Origin: Ignavibacteria bacterium
GTDB lineage: Bacteria; Bacteroidota; Ignavibacteria; Ignavibacteriales; Melioribacteraceae
Length of the DNA: 10,948 bases
Direction of reading: 5' to 3'
Assembly: GCA_027347545.1 (NCBI GenBank)
Contig: DAIEQT010000430.1
Span: forward strand, 1-10,948
In this document: piece after piece, positions 1-7,699 of the stretch
Position numbering within the stretch: the first letter of the stretch is position 1
Layout of the letters: every line of letters starts with the position of its first letter
Notes under the pieces: model-generated
Told to the model about the DNA's origin: nothing
The model's database searches: none
Seen by the model: only the letters and a program-made list of their open reading frames with translations
Made by a program: the position numbers and the translations under genes

Positions 1-402
1 TTCGTAATTAATTCCTAATTCAGATTTATTGATCACTACTAGGAAAGGAATTTCAAGTTGCTTGAGATGTTCAATTAATTTACTTTCTTGCTCGCTTAAC
101 TTTGTTTGCGAATCCAAAACAAGGAGCGCAAAGTCAGATTCAGAAATAACTTTTACTGTCTTGCTAATTCTCTTTTCGCCGAGTTCCCCAACATCGTCTA
201 TGCCGGCAGTATCAATTAAAACAACCGGACCAAAGGGAAGGAGTTCCATCGCTTTGCGAACTGGATCTGTTGTAGTGCCGGGCGTTTCACTAACAATCAC
301 TAAATCTTGCCCGATGATTTTATTCATCAAAGAAGATTTACCAACATTTCTCTGCCCCACAAATGCTATATGTATTCTTTCGGCTTGTGCTACTTTACTC
401 AA
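1..402 (-). CDS. hydF: [FeFe]-hydrogenase maturation GTPase HydF, N-terminal part (runs off left edge)
   Basis: HydF is the scaffold GTPase that carries the diiron subcluster precursor assembled with HydE and HydG and delivers it to apo-[FeFe]-hydrogenase in the cytoplasm. The 134 codons present cover the GTPase domain: P-loop GQRNVGKS (residues 16-23), the HydF-typical switch TPGTTTDPVRKAMELLPFGP (about 40-59), DTAG (64-67) and a G4 motif NKSE (125-128), with Glu where Asp is more common. The dimerisation and FeS-binding parts lie outside the window. The start is TTG at 402: an in-frame TAG lies four codons upstream, the first ATG is inside or after the P-loop, and an AGGA (413-410) sits 7 nt before the TTG. 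The start overlaps the end of aspA by 8 bases, so translation is probably coupled. The identification is firm from the P-loop and switch sequence. Confidence 0.93.
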   Translation of the reverse strand, partial: MSKVAQAERIHIAFVGQRNVGKSSLMNKIIGQDLVIVSETPGTTTDPVRKAMELLPFGPVVLIDTAGIDDVGELGEKRISKTVKVISESDFALLVLDSQTKLSEQESKLIEHLKQLEIPFLVVINKSELGINYE

Positions 403-1804
403 TTTTAATTCCTAAGTCTTTAGAGATTAGATTCAACAATTCGTTTTCATCAAGGAGTTTACTTTTCATTAGTGCCTTTACGAACGGGATCTTATTTACC
501 TCGGCATATTTCACCAATTCTTGTATCGTTTCGTAACCGAACACAGTTATTAAGGATGCAGCGATTGCTGTAGAGTTAATCAAGTTCTCTCTGCAACGCT
601 CAACGTTTGCTGAAATCCCTTCGATACATTTTACTGCGAGATTAATATTTGAGTCGCGCAACATTGAAATAGATTTTAAAAAAGTATGCGCAATCGTTGG
701 CATGAAAGCATTTAACTCAAGATTTCCGGCAGAAACCAAGTTCGAAATTATTACATCGTTGCCTTTTACAAGCTCACAAATTTGAATTGCGTTTTCAAGT
801 ATTACCGGATTCACTTTACCAGGCATAATGCTGGAACCGGCTTGCATCGGTGGAAGATTAATTTCTCCAATTCCGCCGCTTGGTCCGCTCGACATGAAGC
901 GCAGATCGTTACACATTTTTATTATTGAAGTAGCGCCGGCTTTTACAATTCCGTGAACCTCAACAAACACATCAAGGTTCTGGGTGGCATCAATAAGGTC
1001 TTCGCTTTTGGCAACCGGCAGTTTTGTAATTTTTTTAAGAATTCCGTTTACGTTAAGAACATATTCTCTTGATGTAGCTATAGAGTTTCCAACTGCAGTG
1101 CCCCCAAGATTAACAGAGCGCAACCGTTCTTCGGCATTGTACAAGCGCCATCTATCACGCGAAATAGCTTGCGCGTAAGCTCCAAATTCTTGTCCAAGTG
1201 TAATTGGAACAGCATCCTGGTATTGGGTGCGCCCAATTTTAATTACGTTTCTAAACTCCTCTTCTTTTTTCTGAAGTGAATTTTGCAGGCGAGCAAAAGA
1301 GTCTTGAAGTTCGCGCAGAAGATAGATACTTGCGATTCTCAATGCTGTTGGGAAAGTATCGTTGGTAGATTGGCTCATGTTTACATCATCAAGTGGATGA
1401 ACATGTGAGTAATTACCAAATTCTTTTCCCATGTTTTTCAGAGCAGTGTTGGCTATTATTTCATTAATGTTCATGTTTAGCGAAGTACCAGCACCGCCTT
1501 GATATGGATCAACAATTACCTTTTCATAAATACAATCAAGATTGCCTTTTATACAAGCCTCTGTTTCGGCTAACAATTCGTTAATCGCTTCATCAATCGC
1601 TGTGTATTTTTCTTTGAACAGCAGTCCACATTTGTAGTTTGTTTCCGCTGCAGCAAGTTTAACTTGCAAAAATGCTTTGATAAGATATGGGTGAATTTTT
1701 TCGCCCGAATTGGGAAAATTTTGCAAACTTCTTAAAGCGTGAATTCCATACACAGCGTCATCTGTTAATTCAACCTCGCCTAGAGAATCTCTTTCTATTC
1801 GCAT
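395..1804 (-). CDS. aspA: Aspartate ammonia-lyase (aspartase)
   Basis: Cytoplasmic enzyme of the aspartase/fumarase superfamily that converts L-aspartate to fumarate and ammonia. The 469-residue length is normal. Visible family motifs are GAGTSLNMNINEIIAN (about 104-119), the SQSTND loop (144-149), GRTQYQDAVP (191-200) and the superfamily signature GSSIMPGKVNP (323-333), whose flexible SS loop carries the catalytic serine. GRTxxQDAVP and GEINLPPMQAGSSIMPGKVNP-like context favour aspartase over fumarase or argininosuccinate lyase. The reading frame stays open 15 codons further upstream, but ATG 1804 starts at MRIERDSLGE, matching the normal N terminus of the family; no strong Shine-Dalgarno is visible there. 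It sits directly upstream of and overlaps hydF, a neighbourhood seen in [FeFe]-hydrogenase maturation clusters, where its ammonia may feed synthesis of the dithiomethylamine bridge; that link is inference. Confidence 0.93.
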   Translation of the reverse strand: MRIERDSLGEVELTDDAVYGIHALRSLQNFPNSGEKIHPYLIKAFLQVKLAAAETNYKCGLLFKEKYTAIDEAINELLAETEACIKGNLDCIYEKVIVDPYQGGAGTSLNMNINEIIANTALKNMGKEFGNYSHVHPLDDVNMSQSTNDTFPTALRIASIYLLRELQDSFARLQNSLQKKEEEFRNVIKIGRTQYQDAVPITLGQEFGAYAQAISRDRWRLYNAEERLRSVNLGGTAVGNSIATSREYVLNVNGILKKITKLPVAKSEDLIDATQNLDVFVEVHGIVKAGATSIIKMCNDLRFMSSGPSGGIGEINLPPMQAGSSIMPGKVNPVILENAIQICELVKGNDVIISNLVSAGNLELNAFMPTIAHTFLKSISMLRDSNINLAVKCIEGISANVERCRENLINSTAIAASLITVFGYETIQELVKYAEVNKIPFVKALMKSKLLDENELLNLISKDLGIKIE

Positions 1805-1862
1805 AACGCCCAAAAATTTTCTACTTAAATATATCAAAAAGGGAGACAAGAGAACTGGGCAT

Positions 1863-1899
1863 AAAAAAACCCGATCCGTTTTTCACGAACCGGGTTTTT
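1863..1899 (-). terminator. Intrinsic terminator behind the multiheme cytochrome gene
   Basis: Fifteen-base arms at 1899-1885 and 1879-1865 surround a 5-nt loop and are followed on the minus strand by a U run. Read as minus-strand RNA the stem is continuous, with two G-U wobbles; read as plus-strand RNA the same two positions are A-C mismatches. This orients the terminator to the minus strand, so it ends transcription of the cytochrome gene (stop at 1938) and separates it from aspA. Confidence 0.85.
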
Positions 1900-1937
1900 C
1901 TAATTACTCAATACTAAGTACTATATACTAACTATCA

Positions 1938-4106
1938 TTATTTCATCAACAACATTTTGTTTGTTTTAACAAAGTTAGTGCTTTCTAATCTGTAGAGGTA
2001 AATTCCAGATGCCAAATTGCTAGCATTAAATTGGAAGTTATATTCACCAGCGTTTAAGAAATTATTAACTAATGTTGAAACTTCCTTGCCAAGAATATCA
2101 TACACAGTTAATTTCACGTTTCCAGCTTTTGGAATAGAGAATTTAATTGTAGTAGATGGGTTAAATGGGTTCGGATAATTCTGCTGCAATGAATATGTAG
2201 TCGGAATCGATCCGTTTTCTTCTTCACTGATACCAACTGGAATTCCAAGCACAGACATAGCACCTTTTAAAGCTGTAATAATGTACTTTGGATTATGAAT
2301 ACCACCGCTTTTATCATTATGAGCAGTATTAGCATTCCAATAAGCTTGCAATTGTGTCTTTGTCCAAGTTGTTTTTGGAACTGGGAAAGCTATAAATTTA
2401 CCTGTTGCATCGTACTGACCATATCCTGTGCTGAATGTTGAGCCTGGAATTTTTCCTAATTCTTTCATGATCTTGTTAATCATGCCCCAGACTTCTTCTT
2501 GTAAACCTTCAACAACACCATCATTATCGTGATCGCCCTTACCACTCATAAAGAATTTTGCATCACTAAAGGAACCGCCAAAAGTTGCACCATGGCATTG
2601 TGCACAAGCATCCATGTTATCTTCTGCTTTTACTCTTCTGTGATCTGGACCTATAACGTAATCACCATTAGCATCTTTCTTAAATTTGCTCATGCTAAAG
2701 GAGTGTCCGCCCCATTGATTAACTGTTGTGCCGGTTAAAGCATTAGCACTATACATATGGCACCTAACGCAAGCATCGGCAGTAGCGCCAAGATGACCGG
2801 TTTTTAATAATTTAATTCCACCTAATTCAAGCATGTTACTTGACAGCAGCATATCACCTTGGGGACCGTAATGTGGACCAAAGCGAGATGAAATAGAAGT
2901 AGCAGCAACAGAGGCATTTGCTTCAGCTCTTGACTGATGGCAGTTAATACACATAGTTCCTATTCCGGCACCTTGAACAGCAACATATGTAGGCTTAGTA
3001 ACATCAACAGTATTTACTGTGTAAATTTCTGCTGTAATTTTTCTTAACTGACGGGTATTTGTTGCGTCGTGAGGATTATGGCAGCCTGCGCATGTTATAG
3101 CTGAATAAGAAACATCAAAGTAAGGATCTGTGCTAGGAATTCCTCTAGAATATTGAGAAAATCCAGCGCCGGTATGGCAGCGTACGCACGATTCACGTCC
3201 TGCACCAGATGGGTATGATGTAGCTCCTGAATGCAAAGAAGCGTCCCATTGTTCCGGGAAGATATGACGGGTTCCAGAATCATGACATACAGCGCAAGGA
3301 GCCGGATCGTATGTAACATCAATTCTTTTATCTGTTGTTGCACCCATATGCGCACTGGCTGGTCCATGGCAAGATTCGCACTGAATGTTTGATCTCATCA
3401 TAGCATCAGGGAAATCTTTATATGCCTTCGCTGCATTGCCTGCTGCTAGTACTGTTGGAAATGTGAACGAGAAATCATCAAAGCCATCATTCTTTGCTGT
3501 TGCGCTTGCATCGTAACCGGTTGAGTGGCAAGAAACGCATGAAGCTTTGTAAGTCGGTGCGCCAATGCCATCAAGCTTTTCATCGTTAGCAACGGCATGT
3601 CTTGTTTTTTCATAGGAGGTAACAATTGTTGAGTGGCAAGTTTTGCAACTTAATTTTGTGTCAACACCATTAACAACAGTATTCTTGTAACCAAGATACT
3701 TTGCTGCATTGAATGTTACAGTTGTAGTATAAGCACCATCCGTAACAGTCAGTTCATAAGCACCGGCTTTATCAGGTACAAATGACGCAACTTGAGTCGA
3801 ATCATTTTTAATATGTTTTACGGCACCTACAGCTGCTGTTGAGCCGGAAGGTTTTCTAGTAATTGTGTAAGTAACAGCTGTTCCGAATTTCTTACCAATT
3901 AATGATGCTTGAAAGTACATCTTTGAACCTATACCAACATTTTTTAATCCACTAGCAGCAACAGTGTAAATATCAGTATTAGATTTTAGAGAATCTCTAG
4001 GTGAAATACCTATCGGGCTCACTCCAAATTTTACTACAGTTTGTGCAAACACTGCGGTAGAGAGAAGAACAACAGCTAAGACTAAAAAAGTAAATCTAAG
4101 TCTCAT
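1938..4106 (-). CDS. Secreted nine-heme c-type cytochrome with T9SS C-terminal sorting domain
   Basis: Predicted exported electron-transfer protein of 722 residues. ATG 4106 is chosen over the longer open frame because GGAGG lies 7 nt upstream and the product then begins with a clean signal peptide (MRLRFTFLVLAVVLLSTAVFAQ). Residues about 55-135 look like an Ig/PKD-type beta domain. Nine CXXCH heme sites follow: CKTCH 154, CVSCH 190, CESCH 243, CAVCH 271, CVRCH 307, CAGCH 339, CINCH 386, CVRCH 446 and CAQCH 501. Extra histidines (for example HAVAN, LHSGATS, GHLGAT) could be distal ligands, as in cytochrome c554-like folds. DHDNDGVVEGLQEE (about 525-538) resembles a Ca-binding loop. The last about 80 residues, from YPNPFNPSTTIKF (644) to KMLLMK, form a type A T9SS sorting domain, so the protein should cross the outer membrane and be surface-anchored or released. 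Its electron partner is not in the window; extracellular electron transfer or a reductase role is inference. Confidence 0.92.
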   Translation of the reverse strand: MRLRFTFLVLAVVLLSTAVFAQTVVKFGVSPIGISPRDSLKSNTDIYTVAASGLKNVGIGSKMYFQASLIGKKFGTAVTYTITRKPSGSTAAVGAVKHIKNDSTQVASFVPDKAGAYELTVTDGAYTTTVTFNAAKYLGYKNTVVNGVDTKLSCKTCHSTIVTSYEKTRHAVANDEKLDGIGAPTYKASCVSCHSTGYDASATAKNDGFDDFSFTFPTVLAAGNAAKAYKDFPDAMMRSNIQCESCHGPASAHMGATTDKRIDVTYDPAPCAVCHDSGTRHIFPEQWDASLHSGATSYPSGAGRESCVRCHTGAGFSQYSRGIPSTDPYFDVSYSAITCAGCHNPHDATNTRQLRKITAEIYTVNTVDVTKPTYVAVQGAGIGTMCINCHQSRAEANASVAATSISSRFGPHYGPQGDMLLSSNMLELGGIKLLKTGHLGATADACVRCHMYSANALTGTTVNQWGGHSFSMSKFKKDANGDYVIGPDHRRVKAEDNMDACAQCHGATFGGSFSDAKFFMSGKGDHDNDGVVEGLQEEVWGMINKIMKELGKIPGSTFSTGYGQYDATGKFIAFPVPKTTWTKTQLQAYWNANTAHNDKSGGIHNPKYIITALKGAMSVLGIPVGISEEENGSIPTTYSLQQNYPNPFNPSTTIKFSIPKAGNVKLTVYDILGKEVSTLVNNFLNAGEYNFQFNASNLASGIYLYRLESTNFVKTNKMLLMK

Positions 4107-4198
4107 AAGAATCCTCCAGTGATTTTTGTTTGTCAAATTAACCATAAAAATTTTTAGATAAAAAGACATCGGACAACTTTATTCTTTTTTCTGATATT

Positions 4199-4226
4199 AA
4201 AATAAAAAGTTTGTTAAAGATGTCAA
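4199..4226 (-). promoter_or_regulatory. Possible promoter of the cytochrome gene
   Basis: On the minus strand TTGACA (4226-4221) is followed after 16 nt by TATTTT (4204-4199), a sigma70-like arrangement in the AT-rich divergent region. It would leave a leader of roughly 85 nt before ATG 4106. The region is very AT-rich, so a chance match is possible. Confidence 0.35.
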
Positions 4227-4281
4227 AGTCTTTATAAAAAAAATCTCACTTTACTGTCGAATATTTAAATAGGATGTTTAG

Positions 4282-4310
4282 TTGATATACCGCCCGTCGA
4301 ATGCTATTTT
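4282..4310 (+). promoter_or_regulatory. Possible promoter of cysS
   Basis: TTGATA (4282-4287) and TATTTT (4305-4310) are separated by 17 nt, a good sigma70-like match. Transcription would start near 4317, giving a very short leader that still contains the AGGGA ribosome-binding site at 4324-4328. Confidence 0.4.
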
Positions 4311-4333
4311 TGCTTCAATTTTTAGGGAATTCT

Positions 4334-5743
4334 ATGCTGATCTACAATACTCTGACTCGCAGAAAGGAAGAATTTAAACCATTGAACCCTCCAAATGTCA
4401 CTATGTATATGTGCGGTCCTACTGTTTACGACTATTTTCATATTGGAAACTCACGTTCTTTTATCATGTCTGATATTGTACGCCGTTATTTGGAATACAA
4501 AGGCTATAAAGTAAAATTTGTAATGAACCTTACAGATATTGAAGATAGAATAATCAAAAAATCTAACGACCAGCAAACAACTGCTGAAGCAATATCACAA
4601 TTTTATATAGATGCTTTTTTTGAAGACATAGAAAAATTAAAAGTTAGAAAAGCTGATTTCTATCCCAAAGCAACTGGTCATGTTGAAGAGATGATTGAAT
4701 TGATTAGTGATTTGGAAAAGAAAGGAATTGCTTACAATGTTGATGGAGATGTTTTTTATAACGTTAAAAAGTTTGATGGTTATGGAAAGTTAAGCGGGAA
4801 AAAGATTGATGAACTTGAAGCAGGTGCGCGCGTAGAAGTTAATGAGCAAAAAAATAGCCCGCTTGATTTTGTGCTGTGGAAAAAAGCTAAGCCGGGCGAA
4901 CCAAGCTGGGACAGCCCTTGGGGAAAAGGAAGACCCGGATGGCATATCGAATGCTCTGCGATGAGTACAAAACATCTCGGTAATACTGTTGATATTCATG
5001 CCGGTGGAAACGATTTAATATTCCCTCATCACGAAAATGAAATAGCCCAAAGTGAAGGTGTAAACGAAAACCAGTTTGTAAAGTATTGGATGCACTTTGG
5101 CTTTCTAAATATTCAGAATGAGAAAATGTCTAAATCGCTTGGTAATTTTTTTACAGCACGTGATGTGCTAGCTCGCCACCCGGCGGAAGCTGTTAGATTA
5201 TTTTTTTCTCAGACTCATTATGGAGGACCGCTTAATTTTAGCGATGAACTTTTAACCTCTGCTCAGAAAGGTGTTGATAAAATTATCAACTTAGCTGAAA
5301 GGCTTAAAGAAACTATTGCAAAAGCTGATGAAAATGGAAATCAACCGGCTTTTGATCTCAAAAAGTTTTATGATGAGTTTGAAACTGTAATGGATGATGA
5401 TTTCAATACTTCTCAAGCTGTAGCAGTAATTTTCGATTTTGTACGTTCAGCAAATAAAGTGATTGATGAAAATCCAAATGTGAGCAAATCATTTTTGATT
5501 GAGCTGAAAAACTTTTTATCTATGACTGCTGAGGATGTACTTGGTGTAATACACTTTGACGATCTACAGAAAGATAAACAGTTGGAACTGGATGTAGATT
5601 CTATCAATAAAATGTTGGAAGAACGGGAAGCAGCTAAAAAAGAGAAGAATTACAAATTAGCTGATGAAATCAGAAATAAACTGAACGATCTTGGTTTGAT
5701 AATACAGGACAGCAAAACCGGTCCAACTTTCAAAAGAAAATAA
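4334..5743 (+). CDS. cysS: Cysteinyl-tRNA synthetase
   Basis: Class I aminoacyl-tRNA synthetase that charges tRNA-Cys in the cytoplasm; 469 residues, about the usual length. The HIGH motif appears as HIGN (36-39) and the second catalytic motif as KMSKS (264-268). Zinc ligands expected for the family are present: C27 in MCGPTVYD, C207 in WHIECSAMS, and H232 and E236 in PHHENEIAQS. The C-terminal helical DALR-type region follows, ending in the basic anticodon-binding tail (RNKLNDLGLIIQDSKTGPTFKRK region, about 447-469). The frame is open 11 codons further upstream, but ATG 4334 gives the family N terminus MLIYNTLTRRKEEFKP and has AGGGA 5 nt before it. It is a stand-alone housekeeping gene, divergent from the cytochrome. 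Confidence 0.97.
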   Translation: MLIYNTLTRRKEEFKPLNPPNVTMYMCGPTVYDYFHIGNSRSFIMSDIVRRYLEYKGYKVKFVMNLTDIEDRIIKKSNDQQTTAEAISQFYIDAFFEDIEKLKVRKADFYPKATGHVEEMIELISDLEKKGIAYNVDGDVFYNVKKFDGYGKLSGKKIDELEAGARVEVNEQKNSPLDFVLWKKAKPGEPSWDSPWGKGRPGWHIECSAMSTKHLGNTVDIHAGGNDLIFPHHENEIAQSEGVNENQFVKYWMHFGFLNIQNEKMSKSLGNFFTARDVLARHPAEAVRLFFSQTHYGGPLNFSDELLTSAQKGVDKIINLAERLKETIAKADENGNQPAFDLKKFYDEFETVMDDDFNTSQAVAVIFDFVRSANKVIDENPNVSKSFLIELKNFLSMTAEDVLGVIHFDDLQKDKQLELDVDSINKMLEEREAAKKEKNYKLADEIRNKLNDLGLIIQDSKTGPTFKRK

Positions 5744-5805
5744 AATCTGCGGTTTCACTAATTAATTATTTCTAAATTGAAAAGAAAAATTTCCGCGGAA
5801 TACTA

Positions 5806-6579
5806 ATGAAGAAATCAATACTTATAATAAGCTTCATACTTATTTATTCTATAAATTTATTCTCGCAAGGAACAAGCGGTTCAAGTGCAAAATACGAGTA
5901 CCGCTATCTAATTGATATGCCAACAACGGGGGTAATTAATCGCGGATTTTCCGGGATAACAATGGAAGCTATGCCATTCGGCGTATTCATGACAAAGATT
6001 GAGCTTGGGGTTTTTGATAGAGTTAGTTTTGGTCTTTCTTATGGCGGTGGAAACGTAATTGGCACTGGAAAAATAAATTGGTACAAGCTCCCCGGAGTAA
6101 ATTTTAGAGTACGAATAATTGAGGAAAGTATAGTTCTACCTGCAATTGCTGCCGGTTTTGAATCTCAAGGGAAAGGATACTTTGACAAAACTCTCAACCG
6201 ATACGAAATTAAGTCGCCGGGTTTTTTTGTCGCTGCGTCCAAAAATTTTGATCTCCTCGGCTACTTTAGCGTTCATGGTGCTATTAACTATTCGCTCGAA
6301 CGGGATGATAACGACAAAGACCTCAACTTAGCTTTTGGTTTCGAAAAAACTTTGGGCGAGATTTTTTCAATTCTTGGCGAATATGATATTGCTTTCAACG
6401 ACAATACACTAACATCAATCGGCAAAGGAAATGGCTACATGAATTTTGGGATCCGCTGTGCGATTGGAGACGGCTTAACTATCGGACTCAATCTTAGAGA
6501 TATGCTGAAGAACAAAAAGATTGATCAAAACATTGCCGACCGTGGTTTATTCGTCGAGTTTATCAAAGGAGTATTCTAA
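5806..6579 (+). CDS. Predicted outer-membrane beta-barrel protein, YjbH-like
   Basis: A 257-residue exported protein of unknown function. A signal peptide is visible (MKKSILIISFILIYSINLFS, cleavage probably before Q21). The rest alternates short amphipathic strands rich in Gly and aromatic residues (VSFGLSYGGGNVIG, GYMNFGIRCAIGDGLTIGLNL) and ends in an aromatic residue (KGVF), as outer-membrane barrels usually do. Central segments such as AAGFESQGKGYFD and KSPGFFVAASKNFDLLG remind me of the YjbH-like barrel proteins linked in some bacteria to exopolysaccharide export, but this is from memory and not certain. A GCGGA 7 nt before the ATG is a modest ribosome-binding site. It lies 62 nt after cysS with no clear terminator between, so read-through from cysS is possible. 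Confidence 0.72.
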   Translation: MKKSILIISFILIYSINLFSQGTSGSSAKYEYRYLIDMPTTGVINRGFSGITMEAMPFGVFMTKIELGVFDRVSFGLSYGGGNVIGTGKINWYKLPGVNFRVRIIEESIVLPAIAAGFESQGKGYFDKTLNRYEIKSPGFFVAASKNFDLLGYFSVHGAINYSLERDDNDKDLNLAFGFEKTLGEIFSILGEYDIAFNDNTLTSIGKGNGYMNFGIRCAIGDGLTIGLNLRDMLKNKKIDQNIADRGLFVEFIKGVF

Positions 6580-6608
6580 ACTGTCTTATTAATTGAACAA
6601 GATAGTTT
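6578..6608 (+). other. Stem-loop just after the YjbH-like gene
   Basis: Ten-base arms at 6578-6587 and 6599-6608 pair with one G-U wobble around an 11-nt loop, starting within the stop codon of the preceding gene. No U run follows, so it is at best a weak terminator or an mRNA 3'-end stabilising hairpin. Confidence 0.35.
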
Positions 6609-6670
6609 ACACAAATAGACACTGCTTAATTCCGCACCACTTTTTGCACTTCTTTAAGACATTTTTTAGG

Positions 6671-6676
6671 TATAAT
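6671..6676 (+). promoter_or_regulatory. Possible -10 box of the lipoprotein/barrel operon
   Basis: A consensus TATAAT lies 38 nt before ATG 6714. No well-spaced -35 box is visible (TTGCAC is 21 nt away), so the call rests on the -10 alone. It would drive 6714-9145. Confidence 0.3.
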
Positions 6677-6713
6677 TTTTGAGTAACAAGTTAAAACTCA
6701 TTAAGGGGTTGCC

Positions 6714-7661
6714 ATGAAATCATTAACTAAAATATTGTTGATCGTCCCGTTGTTATGGCTGGGAGGTTGTTATACCCAAATTGCCGTGTACGAGCGTGAT
6801 TATCCGGAGTATGCCGACCAAAATGAAGAAGAATACGCTGAGGATGATTCTTTAGCATATAATGAACAAGAAGATTCTTATTACAACGATGACTACCGAA
6901 ACTATGGGTACAGAAGATTCCTTTTCGGTTATGTACCTTCTTTATATTTAGGTTATAATTACTGTCCTTGGTACAATAACTACTGGTGGACAGACTGGTA
7001 CGGTTATACATACTACGGAAATTATGGTTACTTAGCCGGCGGATACTATTACCCTTGGGGTTATTACGGTCCTCACATCTATAATAACTGGCCTTACTAT
7101 GGAAACAACTGGAATAATTACGGACCATACTATTCAAAATATAGAAACAATGTTGCATCTCGTTTAAGAGATAAAGCTACGGGAGAAAGAAACGGTTATA
7201 CAAATTCTCGTTCTGGCGATAGAACTAATCGTCCATCTGCCTCGTACAGTGATAGAAATAGAAGTGACCGCGCTAACGATGTTGATTTAAGCAGAACAAG
7301 AGTTGGAAGAAGTAATGACGGCAGCCAAAGCGGTTCGCGGGTTTCTAAGCAAGCACCATCTAATTCATCAGGTAGAAGTTCATCAGAAGCAAGAACCCGA
7401 GAACGCAACAGTTCTGGAAGAGGTGAAGTCTCTAGGCCTAGCCGTGGTAGTTCCAGCAGTTCTTCACAAGGAAGAGAAAGATCTTATCAAGGCAGTTATG
7501 CCCCAAGACGTGAAAGCGGCAGTTCATCACCTAGTTACTCACCGCCATCAAATTCCGGTAGCAGCAGCGGCGGTTCTCGTTCAAGTGGCTCAAGTTCAAG
7601 CGGGTCCAGCTCTAGCGGCTCCGGTTCTAGCTCAAGAGATGGCGGCGGAAGGAGTAGATAA
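6714..7661 (+). CDS. Low-complexity lipoprotein with Tyr/Trp-rich and Ser/Arg-rich regions
   Basis: A 315-residue protein I do not recognise. The N terminus MKSLTKILLIVPLLWLGGC has a lipobox with the lipidated Cys at 19, so it should be membrane-anchored. Three compositional zones follow: an acidic stretch (about 27-60, with EEEYAEDD), an aromatic zone (51-145) with 29 Tyr and 7 Trp among 95 residues plus many Asn and Gly, and a polar basic tail (about 150-315) of Arg/Ser/Gly with long serine runs that ends in GGGRSR. The tail is probably disordered. AAGGGG sits 5 nt before the ATG. The barrel protein at 7700 begins 38 nt after the stop, so the two are likely co-transcribed and may act together at the outer membrane. 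Another frame is also open across the tail, but this is a side effect of the serine-codon repeats. Confidence 0.8.
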   Translation: MKSLTKILLIVPLLWLGGCYTQIAVYERDYPEYADQNEEEYAEDDSLAYNEQEDSYYNDDYRNYGYRRFLFGYVPSLYLGYNYCPWYNNYWWTDWYGYTYYGNYGYLAGGYYYPWGYYGPHIYNNWPYYGNNWNNYGPYYSKYRNNVASRLRDKATGERNGYTNSRSGDRTNRPSASYSDRNRSDRANDVDLSRTRVGRSNDGSQSGSRVSKQAPSNSSGRSSSEARTRERNSSGRGEVSRPSRGSSSSSSQGRERSYQGSYAPRRESGSSSPSYSPPSNSGSSSGGSRSSGSSSSGSSSSGSGSSSRDGGGRSR

Positions 7662-7699
7662 TAATGAAATTATTCAATCTAATAATCAGAGAGGGGAAC

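Noticed and set aside
29..415. Open frame of 128 codons on the plus strand
   Set aside because: It is antisense to the clear HydF GTPase domain on the minus strand; its translation shows no family features.
5746..5799. Possible terminator after cysS: TCTGCGG (5746-5752) can pair with CCGCGGA (5793-5799)
   Set aside because: The loop would be 40 nt and there is no U run after it; CCGCGGA probably just overlaps the ribosome-binding region of the next gene.
6727..7158. Minus-strand open frame of 143 codons
   Set aside because: Antisense shadow of the Tyr-rich lipoprotein region, whose TAT/TAC/AAT codons leave the opposite strand free of stops.
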